The notes beneath the pieces are model-generated. The model did not search any database, was not told the DNA's origin, and saw only the letters and a program-made list of their open reading frames with translations. From the NCBI GenBank assembly GCA_002457735.1, contig NTKO01000002.1:1-64000 (forward strand): 64,000 nt of DNA, given 5' to 3'. Position numbers and translations under genes: made by a program. This DNA is from Bacteroidetes bacterium MED-G13. GTDB taxonomy: Bacteria; Bacteroidota; Bacteroidia; Flavobacteriales; Flavobacteriaceae. Position 1 is the stretch's first letter. Each line of letters starts with the position of its first letter. Shown here in pieces: positions 27,936 to 37,165 of the stretch.

Positions 27936-28998
27936 TATAAACAAGATAAACAGATAATAAACCAAAAATAATATTTGGAAGCCATACTGCTACTATTGGC
28001 GATAAATCAGACTGTAGAGCTAAAACTCCAAATATCTTATCAAAGAAAACATATACCATAGCAACTACTATCCCAAACGCTAAATTTACACCAGTACCAC
28101 CTCTTCTTTTCTCAGATGAAACGGCAAAGGAGATTAAAGTCAAAATAAAAATTGAAAAAGGAATACTCCATTTTTTATATTTTGCAACCAAATAACGGTC
28201 AATATTAGCGGAGCCTTTAGATTTTTCATTTTTAATAAACTCAATTAACTCATTATATTTTAATGACTCAGCGATGTAGTTAACAGGTGTTAAATCTTCT
28301 ACTTTAAAATCAAAAATTGTATCTAAAGATCTTTTATTATAAATAACATCAACTGAATCTGTTATTGTTCTTTTTGAAAAATTATTTAAACGAAATTTAT
28401 TTACTTTATCTAGAAAACGTATACTTGAAGCACTAATCTTAAAATTCATTTTTTCGCCTTCAAAATTTTCAAGAGTAAAATTTGTTCCAACGTTATTTTT
28501 TGGATTGAACTGAGTTAGAAAAATATACTCCCTGTCATTAATTTTTCGAAAAATATTTTTACTATCAATTGCCTTTTTGTTTCCCCTGAGGTATTTATAT
28601 GAAAACTCGTTATATTTTTTAGTTGATTCAGGAACAACATACATTCCAAAGTAAAGTGAAAAAACTGCAACAATAAATGAACCTAACATATAAGGTTTTA
28701 AAATTCTTTTTAATGAAATACCAGATGAATACAAAGCTACGATTTCCGAATTATTCGAAAGTTTTGAAGTGAACCATGTAGTTGCTAAAAATAAAAATAA
28801 TGGCAACAAGCTAAACGAAAAATAAATACTGAAATTATAATAATGACTTAATATCTCACTAATTGCAACTTCTTTGGCAATTAACTTATCAATATTTTCT
28901 GCTAAGTTTACAACTATGGCAATAGGAATAAAAAGGAGTTGGATCAACAAATACGTGTTAATGTACTTCTTAAGAATATATTTATCAATTTTATTCAA
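27922..28998 (-). CDS. lptG: LPS export permease, LptF/LptG family
   Basis: The 358-residue YjgP/YjgQ-type protein has membrane segments at about residues 14-34 and 54-72, near 100-120, and three at the C-terminus, with a periplasmic beta-jellyroll in between. It starts MNKIDKYILKKYINTYLLI, typical of the family. LptF/G move lipopolysaccharide out of the inner membrane with LptB. Its start abuts the tgt stop (no gap), so tgt-lptG-DMT is one operon. Confidence 0.88.
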   Translation of the reverse strand: MNKIDKYILKKYINTYLLIQLLFIPIAIVVNLAENIDKLIAKEVAISEILSHYYNFSIYFSFSLLPLFLFLATTWFTSKLSNNSEIVALYSSGISLKRILKPYMLGSFIVAVFSLYFGMYVVPESTKKYNEFSYKYLRGNKKAIDSKNIFRKINDREYIFLTQFNPKNNVGTNFTLENFEGEKMNFKISASSIRFLDKVNKFRLNNFSKRTITDSVDVIYNKRSLDTIFDFKVEDLTPVNYIAESLKYNELIEFIKNEKSKGSANIDRYLVAKYKKWSIPFSIFILTLISFAVSSEKRRGGTGVNLAFGIVVAMVYVFFDKIFGVLALQSDLSPIVAVWLPNIIFGLLSVYLVYNAKR

Positions 28999-30132
28999 TT
29001 AAAGTCTATTTGAAAGTTTAACTATCATTTTATTTTTCCAATTTAAAAAATCTCCATCAATTATTTTATCCCTGGCTTTTTGCATTAGAAATCTGTAGAA
29101 GCCTAAATTATGAATAGATGCAATTTGTCTACCTAGCATTTCATTTACACTAAACAAGTGTTTAAGATAAGCTTTTGAGTGATTATCAACCCAAGTAATA
29201 TTTTCTGGGTCGATTGAGCTAAAATCATTTGTCCACTTTTTATTTTTAATATTTATTATCCCCTCTGATGTAAAAAGCATTCCATTTCTACCATTTCTTG
29301 TAGGTAATACACAATCAAACATATCTACTCCAAGCGATATGTTTTCTAACAGGTTTGCAGGAGTACCAACACCCATTAAATATCTAGGCTTAGATTTAGG
29401 TAAAATTTCACAAACATTTCCAACCATATCATAAATTTCGTCATGGGGCTCACCTACAGATAGCCCTCCAATTGCATTTCCAAAACATTCTTTTGAAGAT
29501 ATTACTTTTGCGGATTCTTGTCTTAAATCTTTATATGTGCTGCCCTGAACTATTGGAAAAAATATTTGTTTAAATCCATACTTACCTTCCAAAAAATTAA
29601 ATTTTGATAAGCATCTATCTAACCATCTATGAGTCAAATGCATTGAGTTTTTTGCATAGTCATAATCACAGGGATAAGCTGGACATTCATCAAATGCCAT
29701 AATAATATTTGCTCCAATGGAGTTTTGTATTTCAATTGCATGCTCTGGGGTAAAAATATGTTTACTGCCATCAATGTGACTTTTAAATTCTACCCCATTT
29801 TCATTAATTTTTCTGCTTGAAGCAAGTGAATAAACTTGATAACCACCTGAATCAGTCAAAATATTTTTATCCCATTTCATAAACTTGTGAATACCACCAG
29901 CTTTTTCAAGCACGTCAACTCCAGGTCGCAAATAAAGATGATAAGTATTTCCTAAAATTATTTCAGCTTTTATATCATTTTCAAGTTCCCTTTGGTGAAT
30001 ACCCTTAACGGATGCCTGTGTTCCAACAGGCATAAATACCGGGGTATTGATTTCCCCATGAGAAGTTTTAATCAAACCTACTCTAGCATTGGAGTTTTTA
30101 TCAAATGAAAGAATTTTAAAAGTTGGGTTCAT
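28999..30132 (-). CDS. tgt: Queuine tRNA-ribosyltransferase Tgt, zinc motif absent
   Basis: TGT swaps guanine 34 for preQ1 in tRNAs with GUN anticodons. Motifs include VFMPVGTQASVKGI, ILTDSGGYQVYSL (with nucleophile and base-recognition Asp), AFDECPAY, GGLSVGEPHDE and DCVLPTRNGRNG. The CxCxxC zinc cluster found in the E. coli enzyme is missing: the site reads DPENITWVDNHSKAYLKH. I recall the same in other Bacteroidota. Start is the ATG at 30132 (377 residues); the track uses a TTG three codons earlier. Confidence 0.95.
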   Translation of the reverse strand: MNPTFKILSFDKNSNARVGLIKTSHGEINTPVFMPVGTQASVKGIHQRELENDIKAEIILGNTYHLYLRPGVDVLEKAGGIHKFMKWDKNILTDSGGYQVYSLASSRKINENGVEFKSHIDGSKHIFTPEHAIEIQNSIGANIIMAFDECPAYPCDYDYAKNSMHLTHRWLDRCLSKFNFLEGKYGFKQIFFPIVQGSTYKDLRQESAKVISSKECFGNAIGGLSVGEPHDEIYDMVGNVCEILPKSKPRYLMGVGTPANLLENISLGVDMFDCVLPTRNGRNGMLFTSEGIINIKNKKWTNDFSSIDPENITWVDNHSKAYLKHLFSVNEMLGRQIASIHNLGFYRFLMQKARDKIIDGDFLNWKNKMIVKLSNRL

Positions 30133-30252
30133 TAGAGACAAATATAACTAAGAAAGAAATCATATTCTGTATTTGTTAATAAATGAAAAATTATTTCTTT
30201 TTTAAGTTTTTAAAATAGCATAAATTGTAACCAAATATAATATTTCATATAA

Positions 30253-31098
30253 ATGTCAGATTTAGATAAACTTGAAAAAATTACCATTCAGACAAGAAGA
30301 GATATTTTAAGGATGGTTCACAAAGTAAATTCTGGTCATCCAGGCGGGTCTTTAGGTTGTTCTGAGTTTTTAGTGACTTTATATAATAAAATAATGAAAA
30401 GAAAAGATAACTTTTCAATGGATGGTGTAAATGAAGATCTATTTTTTCTAAGTAATGGGCACATATCTCCGGTTTTTTATAGTGTTCTTGCAAGATGTGG
30501 ATATTTTAATATTGATGAATTAAATACTTTTCGATTAATTAACTCTAGGCTTCAAGGCCATCCTACAACACATGAAGGACTTCCAGGTGTTAGGATATCA
30601 TCTGGCTCCCTTGGACAAGGTTTGTCTGTAGCTATAGGGTCTGCATTAACAAAAAAACTAAATAATGATACATCAATTGTTTATTGTCTTATGGGAGATG
30701 GTGAACTGCAAGAAGGTCAAAACTGGGAAGCAATTATGTATGCTGTAGCTAAAAAAGTTGACAATATAATTGGAATTATTGATTTAAATGGACAACAAAT
30801 TGATGGTAGCACAAAAGATGTTTTAAACATGGGTGATTTAAAGTCTAAATTAAACACATTTGGATGGGAGGTAGTAGAAATAAGTAATGGAAATGATATT
30901 AAAAGTATTATTAATGGGATGGATAAAGCAAAAAATAATCTTTTTAACACCAAACCAGTTTTTGTTTTACTAAAAACCATTATGGGAAACGGAGTAGATT
31001 TTATGATGCATACCCACGAATGGCATGGTAAAGCCCCTAACGATGAGCAGCTTGAAATTGCATTAAAACAAAACCCTGAAACATTAGGTGATTATTAA
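30253..31098 (+). CDS. tktA: Transketolase, N-terminal subunit
   Basis: A 281-residue protein equal to the thiamine-diphosphate-binding half of transketolase: KVNSGHPGGSLGCSEFLV, LSNGHISPV, RISSGSLGQGLSVA and the diphosphate/Mg motif GDGELQEGQNWEA. The other half is the next gene, 1 bp downstream. The two together do the C2 transfers of the pentose phosphate pathway. Split transketolase is common in this phylum. Confidence 0.93.
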   Translation: MSDLDKLEKITIQTRRDILRMVHKVNSGHPGGSLGCSEFLVTLYNKIMKRKDNFSMDGVNEDLFFLSNGHISPVFYSVLARCGYFNIDELNTFRLINSRLQGHPTTHEGLPGVRISSGSLGQGLSVAIGSALTKKLNNDTSIVYCLMGDGELQEGQNWEAIMYAVAKKVDNIIGIIDLNGQQIDGSTKDVLNMGDLKSKLNTFGWEVVEISNGNDIKSIINGMDKAKNNLFNTKPVFVLLKTIMGNGVDFMMHTHEWHGKAPNDEQLEIALKQNPETLGDY

Positions 31099-31099
31099 A

Positions 31100-32053
31100 A
31101 TGAAATACTACACTTATACAGAAAAAAAAGATACCAGAAGTGGATTCGGCGATGGTTTAACAGAACTTGGGGCAAAAAACCCAGATGTTGTTGCTTTATG
31201 TGCTGATCTTACGGGGTCATTAAAAATGGGGGAATTTAAGAAAAACCACCCGGAAAGATTTTTCCAAGTAGGAATCGCGGAGGCAAATATGATGGGAATT
31301 GCTGCTGGAATGACAATTGGTGGCAAAATCCCTTATACTGGTACTTTTGCAAATTTTTCAACAGGAAGGGTTTATGATCAAATAAGACAGTCGATTGCAT
31401 ATTCTGAAAAGAATGTAAAAATTTGTGCTTCTCACGCTGGGATCACATTAGGTGAAGATGGAGCCACACATCAAATATTAGAGGATATTGGTATGATGAA
31501 AATGCTTCCAGGTATGACTGTTATAAACACTTGTGATTACAATCAAACAAAAGCTGCTACATTAGCTATTGCTGATCATCATGGGCCAGTTTATCTAAGA
31601 TTTGGAAGACCAAAAATACCAGTTTTTATGCCAGATAATAAAAAATTTGAAATTGGTAAAGCTATTAAATTGAGAGAAGGTAATGATGTGACAATTGCAG
31701 CAACAGGTCATCTTGTGTGGGAGGCTTTAGAAGCTTTGAAAGTACTTGATAAATTAGGAATTAGTGCTGAAGTAATAAACTTTCACACTATAAAACCGCT
31801 GGATGAAAAAGCAATACTTGATTCTGTAAACAAAACAGGTTGTATTGTTTCTGCAGAGGAGCATAATTTTCTTGGAGGTCTCGGCGAAAGTATCTCTAGA
31901 GTACTATGTAAAAAACTACCATCGCCTCAAGAATTTGTTGCTACAAATGATACTTTTGGAGAATCAGGTACACCCGCGGAACTAATGAAAAAATATGGAC
32001 TTGATTCTGATACTATTGTTGAAAAGTGTAAACTTGCAATTAAAAGAAAATAA
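31100..32053 (+). CDS. tktB: Transketolase, C-terminal subunit
   Basis: A 317-residue protein with the pyrimidine-binding domain (SRSGFGDGL-like start, FFQVGIAEANMMGIAAGM with catalytic Glu, FSTGRVYDQIRQSIAY) and the C-terminal domain (VSAEEHNFLGGLGESI). It pairs with the gene upstream. The track starts at a GTG inside the previous gene; the ATG at 31100, 1 bp after that stop, is more likely. Confidence 0.93.
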   Translation: MKYYTYTEKKDTRSGFGDGLTELGAKNPDVVALCADLTGSLKMGEFKKNHPERFFQVGIAEANMMGIAAGMTIGGKIPYTGTFANFSTGRVYDQIRQSIAYSEKNVKICASHAGITLGEDGATHQILEDIGMMKMLPGMTVINTCDYNQTKAATLAIADHHGPVYLRFGRPKIPVFMPDNKKFEIGKAIKLREGNDVTIAATGHLVWEALEALKVLDKLGISAEVINFHTIKPLDEKAILDSVNKTGCIVSAEEHNFLGGLGESISRVLCKKLPSPQEFVATNDTFGESGTPAELMKKYGLDSDTIVEKCKLAIKRK

Positions 32054-32056
32054 TAT

Positions 32057-33028
32057 TTAATCTATCCTAGAAGCGGTATCATCTGAATCGAGATAATTTG
32101 GGATACCATCTCCATCAGTATCATCATTTGTAGGATCTCCATCTCCAATATCGTTTGTAGGATCTCCATCCCCATCTCTATCAACTGTTAAATCAGAATC
32201 AGGCTCCAAATCTTCATCTATAGTTGGGGTTCCATCATTATCATCATCAGAATCAAGAAAGTTATTTATTGGATCATCGTCAGAATTATCGTTTGTTAAA
32301 TTGAGATCACCATCAAGATCCTCTAAATATGTTGGAACATTATCATTGTCATGATCATTAACTTCTGATTGATATAATTTAAACTTAAATATTAGATTTG
32401 AATATACTGGAACAGATCCAGCAGAAGATGAAAAATAAGCTAGCCCAGAGGGTAAAAACATTACCCCTATACCTGGATTCGTATAAGAAACAGTTCCGTC
32501 ATTATTAACAGAAAAAGTTTCAGCATTGTTAAATTGTGAAATCACTTTTCCCCAACCAGAAATTGTAGCAATTAAATCAAAATCCGTTGGATTATTAGAA
32601 GAGTCAAATGTGTTACCGTCCATTAGATTACCCTCATATGAAACTCTCACACTATCACAAAAATATGGTGAAGTGTCTCCCCCACCTTGATTGATTCGCA
32701 AAATATAAAATTCATAATCAGTTTCTAAATATGTAGTTGAATGTGTCTCTATAAAATCAATTAGTAAGGAATTTTGTTCAGAGTTTGGTAATATACCATC
32801 ATCTGGTAACGGGTTTATTACTATTTCATCTAGAGAAATAAATTGGTTATTTATAATTGAATTACTTACGTAATGTGTGCTAAAGAAACCTATCAAAGAA
32901 TCATTATCAATAACTTGCTGTTCAGTTCGATCAGCTTCTTCAATAGCAATTGGATTATTGTCATCTTTTCTACATGAAAGACTGATTATTAAAATTGAAA
33001 TTAAAAAAAAACGTATTTTAATACCCAT
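32057..33028 (-). CDS. FKBP-like lipoprotein with Asp-rich calcium-type repeats
   Basis: From the ATG at 33028 (track starts at a TTG ten codons earlier) the protein has 323 residues. It begins with a lipoprotein signal (lipobox LSCR), then about residues 110-225 resemble an FKBP prolyl isomerase domain (VRVSYEGNLMDGNTFDSS, FLPSGLAYF). The last 90 residues are Asp/Asn-rich repeats such as DHDNDNVPTYLEDLDGD and DTDGDGIPNYLDSDD, like thrombospondin type 3 calcium-binding repeats. Probably a surface or periplasmic protein; whether the isomerase site is active is uncertain. Confidence 0.75.
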   Translation of the reverse strand: MGIKIRFFLISILIISLSCRKDDNNPIAIEEADRTEQQVIDNDSLIGFFSTHYVSNSIINNQFISLDEIVINPLPDDGILPNSEQNSLLIDFIETHSTTYLETDYEFYILRINQGGGDTSPYFCDSVRVSYEGNLMDGNTFDSSNNPTDFDLIATISGWGKVISQFNNAETFSVNNDGTVSYTNPGIGVMFLPSGLAYFSSSAGSVPVYSNLIFKFKLYQSEVNDHDNDNVPTYLEDLDGDLNLTNDNSDDDPINNFLDSDDDNDGTPTIDEDLEPDSDLTVDRDGDGDPTNDIGDGDPTNDDTDGDGIPNYLDSDDTASRID

Positions 33029-33077
33029 TATAATTAATTTTGCTAGACAAAAATACAATTAATATACTATTTCAAGA

Positions 33078-33575
33078 ATGCAAAAGAAGAAAATACTTGG
33101 GAATACTCAAATCTTAAATAAAATTAAAAGAATTTCATTGCAAATTATTGAATCTAATCTGGATTCGAGAAAGATAATAATTTGTGGAATAGAAAAAAAT
33201 GGTGCATTACTTGCTCAGAAAATTTGTGAAGAATTAAATCATATTACAAAAAAAAATATAATCTTTTGTAATATTAAAATTAATAAATCCTACCCTACTA
33301 AAAATATCATATTATCAATTGATAAAAAGATTTGTGAGAATCAATCTGTTGTTATTGTAGACGATGTGCTAAATTCAGGAAAAACTTTGACCTATGCTGT
33401 CAAACATTTTTTAGATATTCAAGTTGAGAGTATTAAAACAGCTGTTTTAGTTAATAGAAGTCATAAAAAATTTCCGATTAGTGCAGATTTTAAAGGGATA
33501 AACCTTTCATCATCACTCCAAAATCATGTAGATGTAGTATTTTCAAAAGATATGATTGAAGCTTTTTTATTCTAA
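33078..33575 (+). CDS. Phosphoribosyltransferase-family protein
   Basis: A 165-residue type I phosphoribosyltransferase with the PRPP loop VVIVDDVLNSGKTLTYAV. It resembles PyrR or hypoxanthine-type enzymes but the substrate cannot be told. It is convergent with aroK, with a 9-bp overlap of the ends; this neighbour pair is common in flavobacteria. Confidence 0.8.
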   Translation: MQKKKILGNTQILNKIKRISLQIIESNLDSRKIIICGIEKNGALLAQKICEELNHITKKNIIFCNIKINKSYPTKNIILSIDKKICENQSVVIVDDVLNSGKTLTYAVKHFLDIQVESIKTAVLVNRSHKKFPISADFKGINLSSSLQNHVDVVFSKDMIEAFLF

Positions 33576-34082
33576 AGTTTCTATTATCTGATTGCTTATA
33601 ATATCAATAGATTTTTCATCACAAGTTATCGTATTTTTTGCCATTGAATAATAACACTCTCTTTCAAATAAATGTTTTGAAATAAACTCAAGTAACTTTT
33701 CTTTAGATTCAAATTTTGAAATCAAAGGTCTATTTTTTTTAATGGCGAATAATCTTTCTGATAGATTTTTCCGTGAGTGTTTTAAATAAAAACTAATATT
33801 ATTATCAACATTAAAAATTTTATGATTTTCGTGATAACAGGGCGTACCTCCACCAAGAGAAACGATACAATTATCTTCTTTTATGATTTCATTTAAATAT
33901 TTTGATTCTATTTTTCGGAAATAGATATCCCCTTTTTTTTCAAAAAGCTTAGTAATAGAAAAACCTTCTTTTTCTTCAATATATTGATCTAGATCAATAT
34001 TTTTCATAGCTAATTTTTCAGAAAGCCTAGCTCCTATTTCTGTTTTACCGCAACCCATATATCCCGTTAAAATAATATTCAT
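33567..34082 (-). CDS. aroK: Shikimate kinase AroK
   Basis: A 171-residue P-loop kinase of the aromatic amino acid pathway. Visible: Walker A GYMGCGKTEIG, shikimate-binding FDLD-like IDLDQYIEEKEG, FRKIESKYL, and VSLGGGTPCY. The lid region has KNRPLISK. Length is normal. Confidence 0.93.
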   Translation of the reverse strand: MNIILTGYMGCGKTEIGARLSEKLAMKNIDLDQYIEEKEGFSITKLFEKKGDIYFRKIESKYLNEIIKEDNCIVSLGGGTPCYHENHKIFNVDNNISFYLKHSRKNLSERLFAIKKNRPLISKFESKEKLLEFISKHLFERECYYSMAKNTITCDEKSIDIISNQIIETLE

Positions 34083-34113
34083 AATATTATAGTGAGTTTA
34101 TTAATCAAAAGCA

Positions 34114-34143
34114 TTGTAATATAAATTAAACATTTTATATTTG
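34114..34143 (+). promoter_or_regulatory. Promoter of tRNA-Lys
   Basis: TTG at 34114-34116, a 19-bp spacer, and TATATTTG at 34136-34143 form a perfect Bacteroidota promoter (TTG, 17-23 bp, TAnnTTTG), 23 bp before the tRNA. Confidence 0.75.
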
Positions 34144-34166
34144 CACCCTCTAAAGTAATTAAATTT

Positions 34167-34239
34167 GACCTGGTAGCTCAGTTGGTAGAGCATCTCCCTT
34201 TTAAGGAGAGGGTCCTGGGTTCGAGCCCCAGCCAGGTCA
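34167..34239 (+). tRNA. tRNA-Lys (anticodon TTT)
   Basis: The 73-base cloverleaf has acceptor stem GACCTGG/CCAGGTC, D arm AGCTCAGTTGGTAGAGC, anticodon stem TCTCC/GGAGA with loop CTTTTAA (anticodon at 34200-34202), and T arm with GGTTCGAGCC. CCA is not encoded. A run of eight T follows directly and may end transcription. The gene is alone between aroK and the DCC gene. Confidence 0.97.
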
Positions 34240-34314
34240 CTTTTTTTTAAAAACAGCAATTCCCTTTAAAAGTTTGAACTTAGCTCAATTGAAAGTAAAT
34301 GTAGATTATTATAA

Positions 34315-34695
34315 CTAATTTAAAATATTTGAAGACTCTATACTATTTGGAATAGTACACTCATTATATTTACCAAAAATATTATATCTATTCCTTGCAA
34401 TTAGATCATACAGAAAATTTAAAAAAAAGTTAGGAGTGAAAAAAAGCATATATTTAAAAATTAAATTTATTTCCAAGTATTTAATACAATGTTTTATTGC
34501 CTGAGATTTTGTTAAAATTTCACCATTATTCTTTATAACAAAAACAGTATTTCCAAGCTTTAAATTCGGATATTTTTCTTTAATAAATACACTGTTAAAA
34601 TTAGTAAAATAAATATTTTTAGAAGGGTTTCTTTTAAAGACCCATACTACATATTTATTACATAAAACACAAAATCCATCAAAAACAATAATCAT
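34315..34695 (-). CDS. DCC-family thiol-disulfide oxidoreductase (DUF393)
   Basis: The 126-residue protein starts IIVFDGFCVLCNKYVVWVFKRN, holding the DGxCxLC motif after which the family is named. A thiol redox role is inferred from the CxxC, but few members have been tested. It follows the TonB receptor gene by 27 bp in the same direction and may be cotranscribed with it. Confidence 0.85.
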   Translation of the reverse strand: MIIVFDGFCVLCNKYVVWVFKRNPSKNIYFTNFNSVFIKEKYPNLKLGNTVFVIKNNGEILTKSQAIKHCIKYLEINLIFKYMLFFTPNFFLNFLYDLIARNRYNIFGKYNECTIPNSIESSNILN

Positions 34696-34722
34696 TTTTT
34701 AAATAAAATATAAATTTAATTA

Positions 34723-36915
34723 TTAAAAATTAATTTCTAATCCTGAAAAGATTCCAAAGGGATGTCCTGGCCTTAATCCTGCTGGAACAATTGAAACAGC
34801 ATATTTTTTATTTAAAAGATTGATAATATTAGATTTCAAAATAATATTAGAGTTGATTTCATATTCAGCAGAAAAATCAACGATAAATTGTGGTGATATA
34901 ATTTTTAATCCATTAGCCTGTGTGTAAAGTTTTCCTTTATAATTTCCGTTAAGATTAAAATTTAATTTACCATAAGTATAACTGAGATTAGTGTTTAATT
35001 GATGCTGAGGAATATACGGAATTCTGTCCCCGTAACTTACCTCACCCCAAATATCCTCACTACTCCCAAAATCAGACAAAAATTTTGCATTAGTTAGTGT
35101 ATATGAAAAAGTAGTATTAAAATTTTCAAAAAATGATGTATTAAACATTAATTCAAGTCCGCTAACAAGTGCTTCACCCGCATTAAACGGATCAAGTTCA
35201 CCTGTACCACCTGATGCAGCTAAGTCATTTCCTAAAAGATTACTGTAATCATTTCTATAAAATATTATTTCAGCTCCAAGTTTTTGAGATTTAAGCCTAA
35301 AACCAAATTCAATATTTATGCTTTCCTCGGCTTTTTGACCAGTGGAGTTGCCAGGCGGGGAAAAACCTTTATGAATTCCTCCGAATGTTGATATTCTATT
35401 GTTAAGATTGTAATTAAATCCAACTCCTGGGATTATAACCGAAACAATATTTTCTCTCGTTGTTAAACTGGATTCATCCCTATCTGGATTTGAAGAACCA
35501 TAATCATCTCTAAACAACTTAATTGACTCATATCTAATACCAGGAGATACAGTTAGTCCATTTATTTTATACTTGTACATTATGTATGATGCAATCGATT
35601 TTGCAGAACTAATCCTATTGCCCTGTGCTCCTAATTCACCTAAGGTTTCTAAATACATTTGTTCACCATTAATTCCATATATGTCTTCCCACTGAAATCT
35701 ATCTTCTTCATCGTAATGAAATCTTAGTCCAATTTCCAAATCATTAAATCCTCCATTATTAGGGTACCAGTGGTAATCAAATTTTGTTTGAAATCCTTTT
35801 GAAATATATTTTCTATTATTTGCTTTTACTTTTAATGAACTGTTGTAATCTAAATATCCATTGATTATTGAAAAATGATTTGGATATTGCTCTGGATTTG
35901 AAATAACTTTTGAAATTTTTTGTGAATTATTTTCAAAAACAACATCATCTAATTTATACCAATTTCTTTTGAATTTGTTAAAATAGAGATTTGAAGTAAG
36001 TTTTAGCTTATCATTAAATAAAAATTCGTGAGTTAGCATATACTGAAGATGCTCAGCATCCATTTTATCATTTTGTGATGCCGGATAGCGTAAAAAAGGA
36101 TCATTATTAAAATCTAAATCTGTTAAACCAAGATAAGTCTCATTAGAAATTTCATCATAATGATGAAATTTTAATTCTAAAGACTGAATAGTTTTTTTGT
36201 CTTTAACGAATTTATATTTAATTTTTGAAGTTATTTCACTAATATCAAATCCTGAATTAAAATTATTGACAAGCGACTTAAAGCCATCTGAATTATAATT
36301 TAAATACTCAAACACGTAACCAAAGTTTTTTTTAGTATTTCCAAAAAGTGCATATGTTTTAGCAGAATTAAAATTACCAATATTTGTCTCCAATCTTACT
36401 TTTGATCTGTCTGGGATTTCTGTAGAAATAAAATTGATTGCGCCACCTGTAGTATAAGGGCCATATTGTATTTGACTACTCCCTTTTAGAACCTCAACAG
36501 CCTGCATACGAGCAACGGAAGGAAAATAATAAGCAGAGGAAGCACTGTATGGTGCGGGTGCTATTGGAATACCATCTTCCATTATTACAATTTTTGAACT
36601 TCTTTCGGCTGAGGTACCTCGGATACTTATATTTGGTCGTAATCCAAAACCATCTTCTTCATAAAGATTTATTCCTGGAATCCTTTTTAAAGATCTATTT
36701 ACATCGGTATTAATATAATCTGTAAGCTCTTCAAATGATAAGTAATATGCAGCTCCAGTTCTGTTGTTAGCCATGAATTTACTACCAAGAATTCTGTTTG
36801 GTTTTATCAAAATTTCATCAATTGGTACAGTATCAATTTTATTTACATAAATTTCATTACTATAAAGGCTAGTTACAACTAATAATTTGAAAAGAATAAA
36901 AATAAATGTCCTCAT
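34723..36915 (-). CDS. TonB-dependent outer membrane receptor, ferric citrate/siderophore type
   Basis: A 730-residue receptor with a signal peptide (to about residue 20), a plug domain (SLKRIPGINLYEEDGFGLRPNISIRG, YGPYTTGGAINFIS) and a 22-strand-type barrel ending GIFSGLEINF with the terminal Phe required for BAM insertion. There is no CarboxypepD-like domain, so it is not a SusC-type glycan receptor; it resembles FecA-like iron receptors. The context supports iron: haem operon next door and an iron-type operator palindrome in its promoter. Confidence 0.85.
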   Translation of the reverse strand: MRTFIFILFKLLVVTSLYSNEIYVNKIDTVPIDEILIKPNRILGSKFMANNRTGAAYYLSFEELTDYINTDVNRSLKRIPGINLYEEDGFGLRPNISIRGTSAERSSKIVIMEDGIPIAPAPYSASSAYYFPSVARMQAVEVLKGSSQIQYGPYTTGGAINFISTEIPDRSKVRLETNIGNFNSAKTYALFGNTKKNFGYVFEYLNYNSDGFKSLVNNFNSGFDISEITSKIKYKFVKDKKTIQSLELKFHHYDEISNETYLGLTDLDFNNDPFLRYPASQNDKMDAEHLQYMLTHEFLFNDKLKLTSNLYFNKFKRNWYKLDDVVFENNSQKISKVISNPEQYPNHFSIINGYLDYNSSLKVKANNRKYISKGFQTKFDYHWYPNNGGFNDLEIGLRFHYDEEDRFQWEDIYGINGEQMYLETLGELGAQGNRISSAKSIASYIMYKYKINGLTVSPGIRYESIKLFRDDYGSSNPDRDESSLTTRENIVSVIIPGVGFNYNLNNRISTFGGIHKGFSPPGNSTGQKAEESINIEFGFRLKSQKLGAEIIFYRNDYSNLLGNDLAASGGTGELDPFNAGEALVSGLELMFNTSFFENFNTTFSYTLTNAKFLSDFGSSEDIWGEVSYGDRIPYIPQHQLNTNLSYTYGKLNFNLNGNYKGKLYTQANGLKIISPQFIVDFSAEYEINSNIILKSNIINLLNKKYAVSIVPAGLRPGHPFGIFSGLEINF

Positions 36916-36961
36916 TGTTTTGTATTTAAATTTCGCATAATTTATTTTTAAGAATGAATTA

Positions 36962-36969
36962 CAAATATA
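36962..36969 (-). promoter_or_regulatory. Promoter -7 box of the TonB receptor gene
   Basis: Read on the minus strand the bases are TATATTTG, an exact TAnnTTTG match, 46 bp before the ATG. The 19-bp palindrome at 36977-36995 begins 7 bp upstream and covers the -14 to -33 zone. Confidence 0.6.
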
Positions 36970-36976
36970 AATATTG

Positions 36977-36995
36977 ATTTAGATTTAATCTAAAT
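36977..36995. promoter_or_regulatory. Iron-type operator palindrome, TonB receptor promoter
   Basis: ATTTAGATTTAATCTAAAT is a perfect 9-bp inverted repeat around one base. It resembles DtxR/IdeR/MntR-family operators (TTTAGnn..nnCTAAA). It sits over the spacer of the receptor promoter, where a repressor would block RNA polymerase. A second site with identical 7-bp arms and spacing lies before the iron ABC importer (50535). Confidence 0.65.
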
Positions 36996-37139
36996 AAAAA
37001 TAAAAAAATATGATTTTCTAAGAAAAAAAAGTATATCCCCTGTAACGATATATTATTTAGAATGATAATATATTAACAGATTGAACCTTGAACTACATTA
37101 ATGAACTCTTAGCGTTACTTTAAATCAATTTTTAGATTT

Positions 37140-37147
37140 TATCTTTG
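37140..37147 (+). promoter_or_regulatory. Promoter -7 box of the haem operon
   Basis: TATCTTTG matches TAnnTTTG and lies 18 bp before the hemA ATG at 37166. No exact -33 TTG is seen. The rest of the 250-bp gap between the receptor gene and hemA holds only the features listed. Confidence 0.5.
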
Positions 37148-37165
37148 CTTCCTCAAAGATTTTTT

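Noticed and set aside
32057-32360. DNA-level tandem repeat array
   Set aside because: The repetition is explained by the Asp/Asn-rich protein repeats in the FKBP-like gene.
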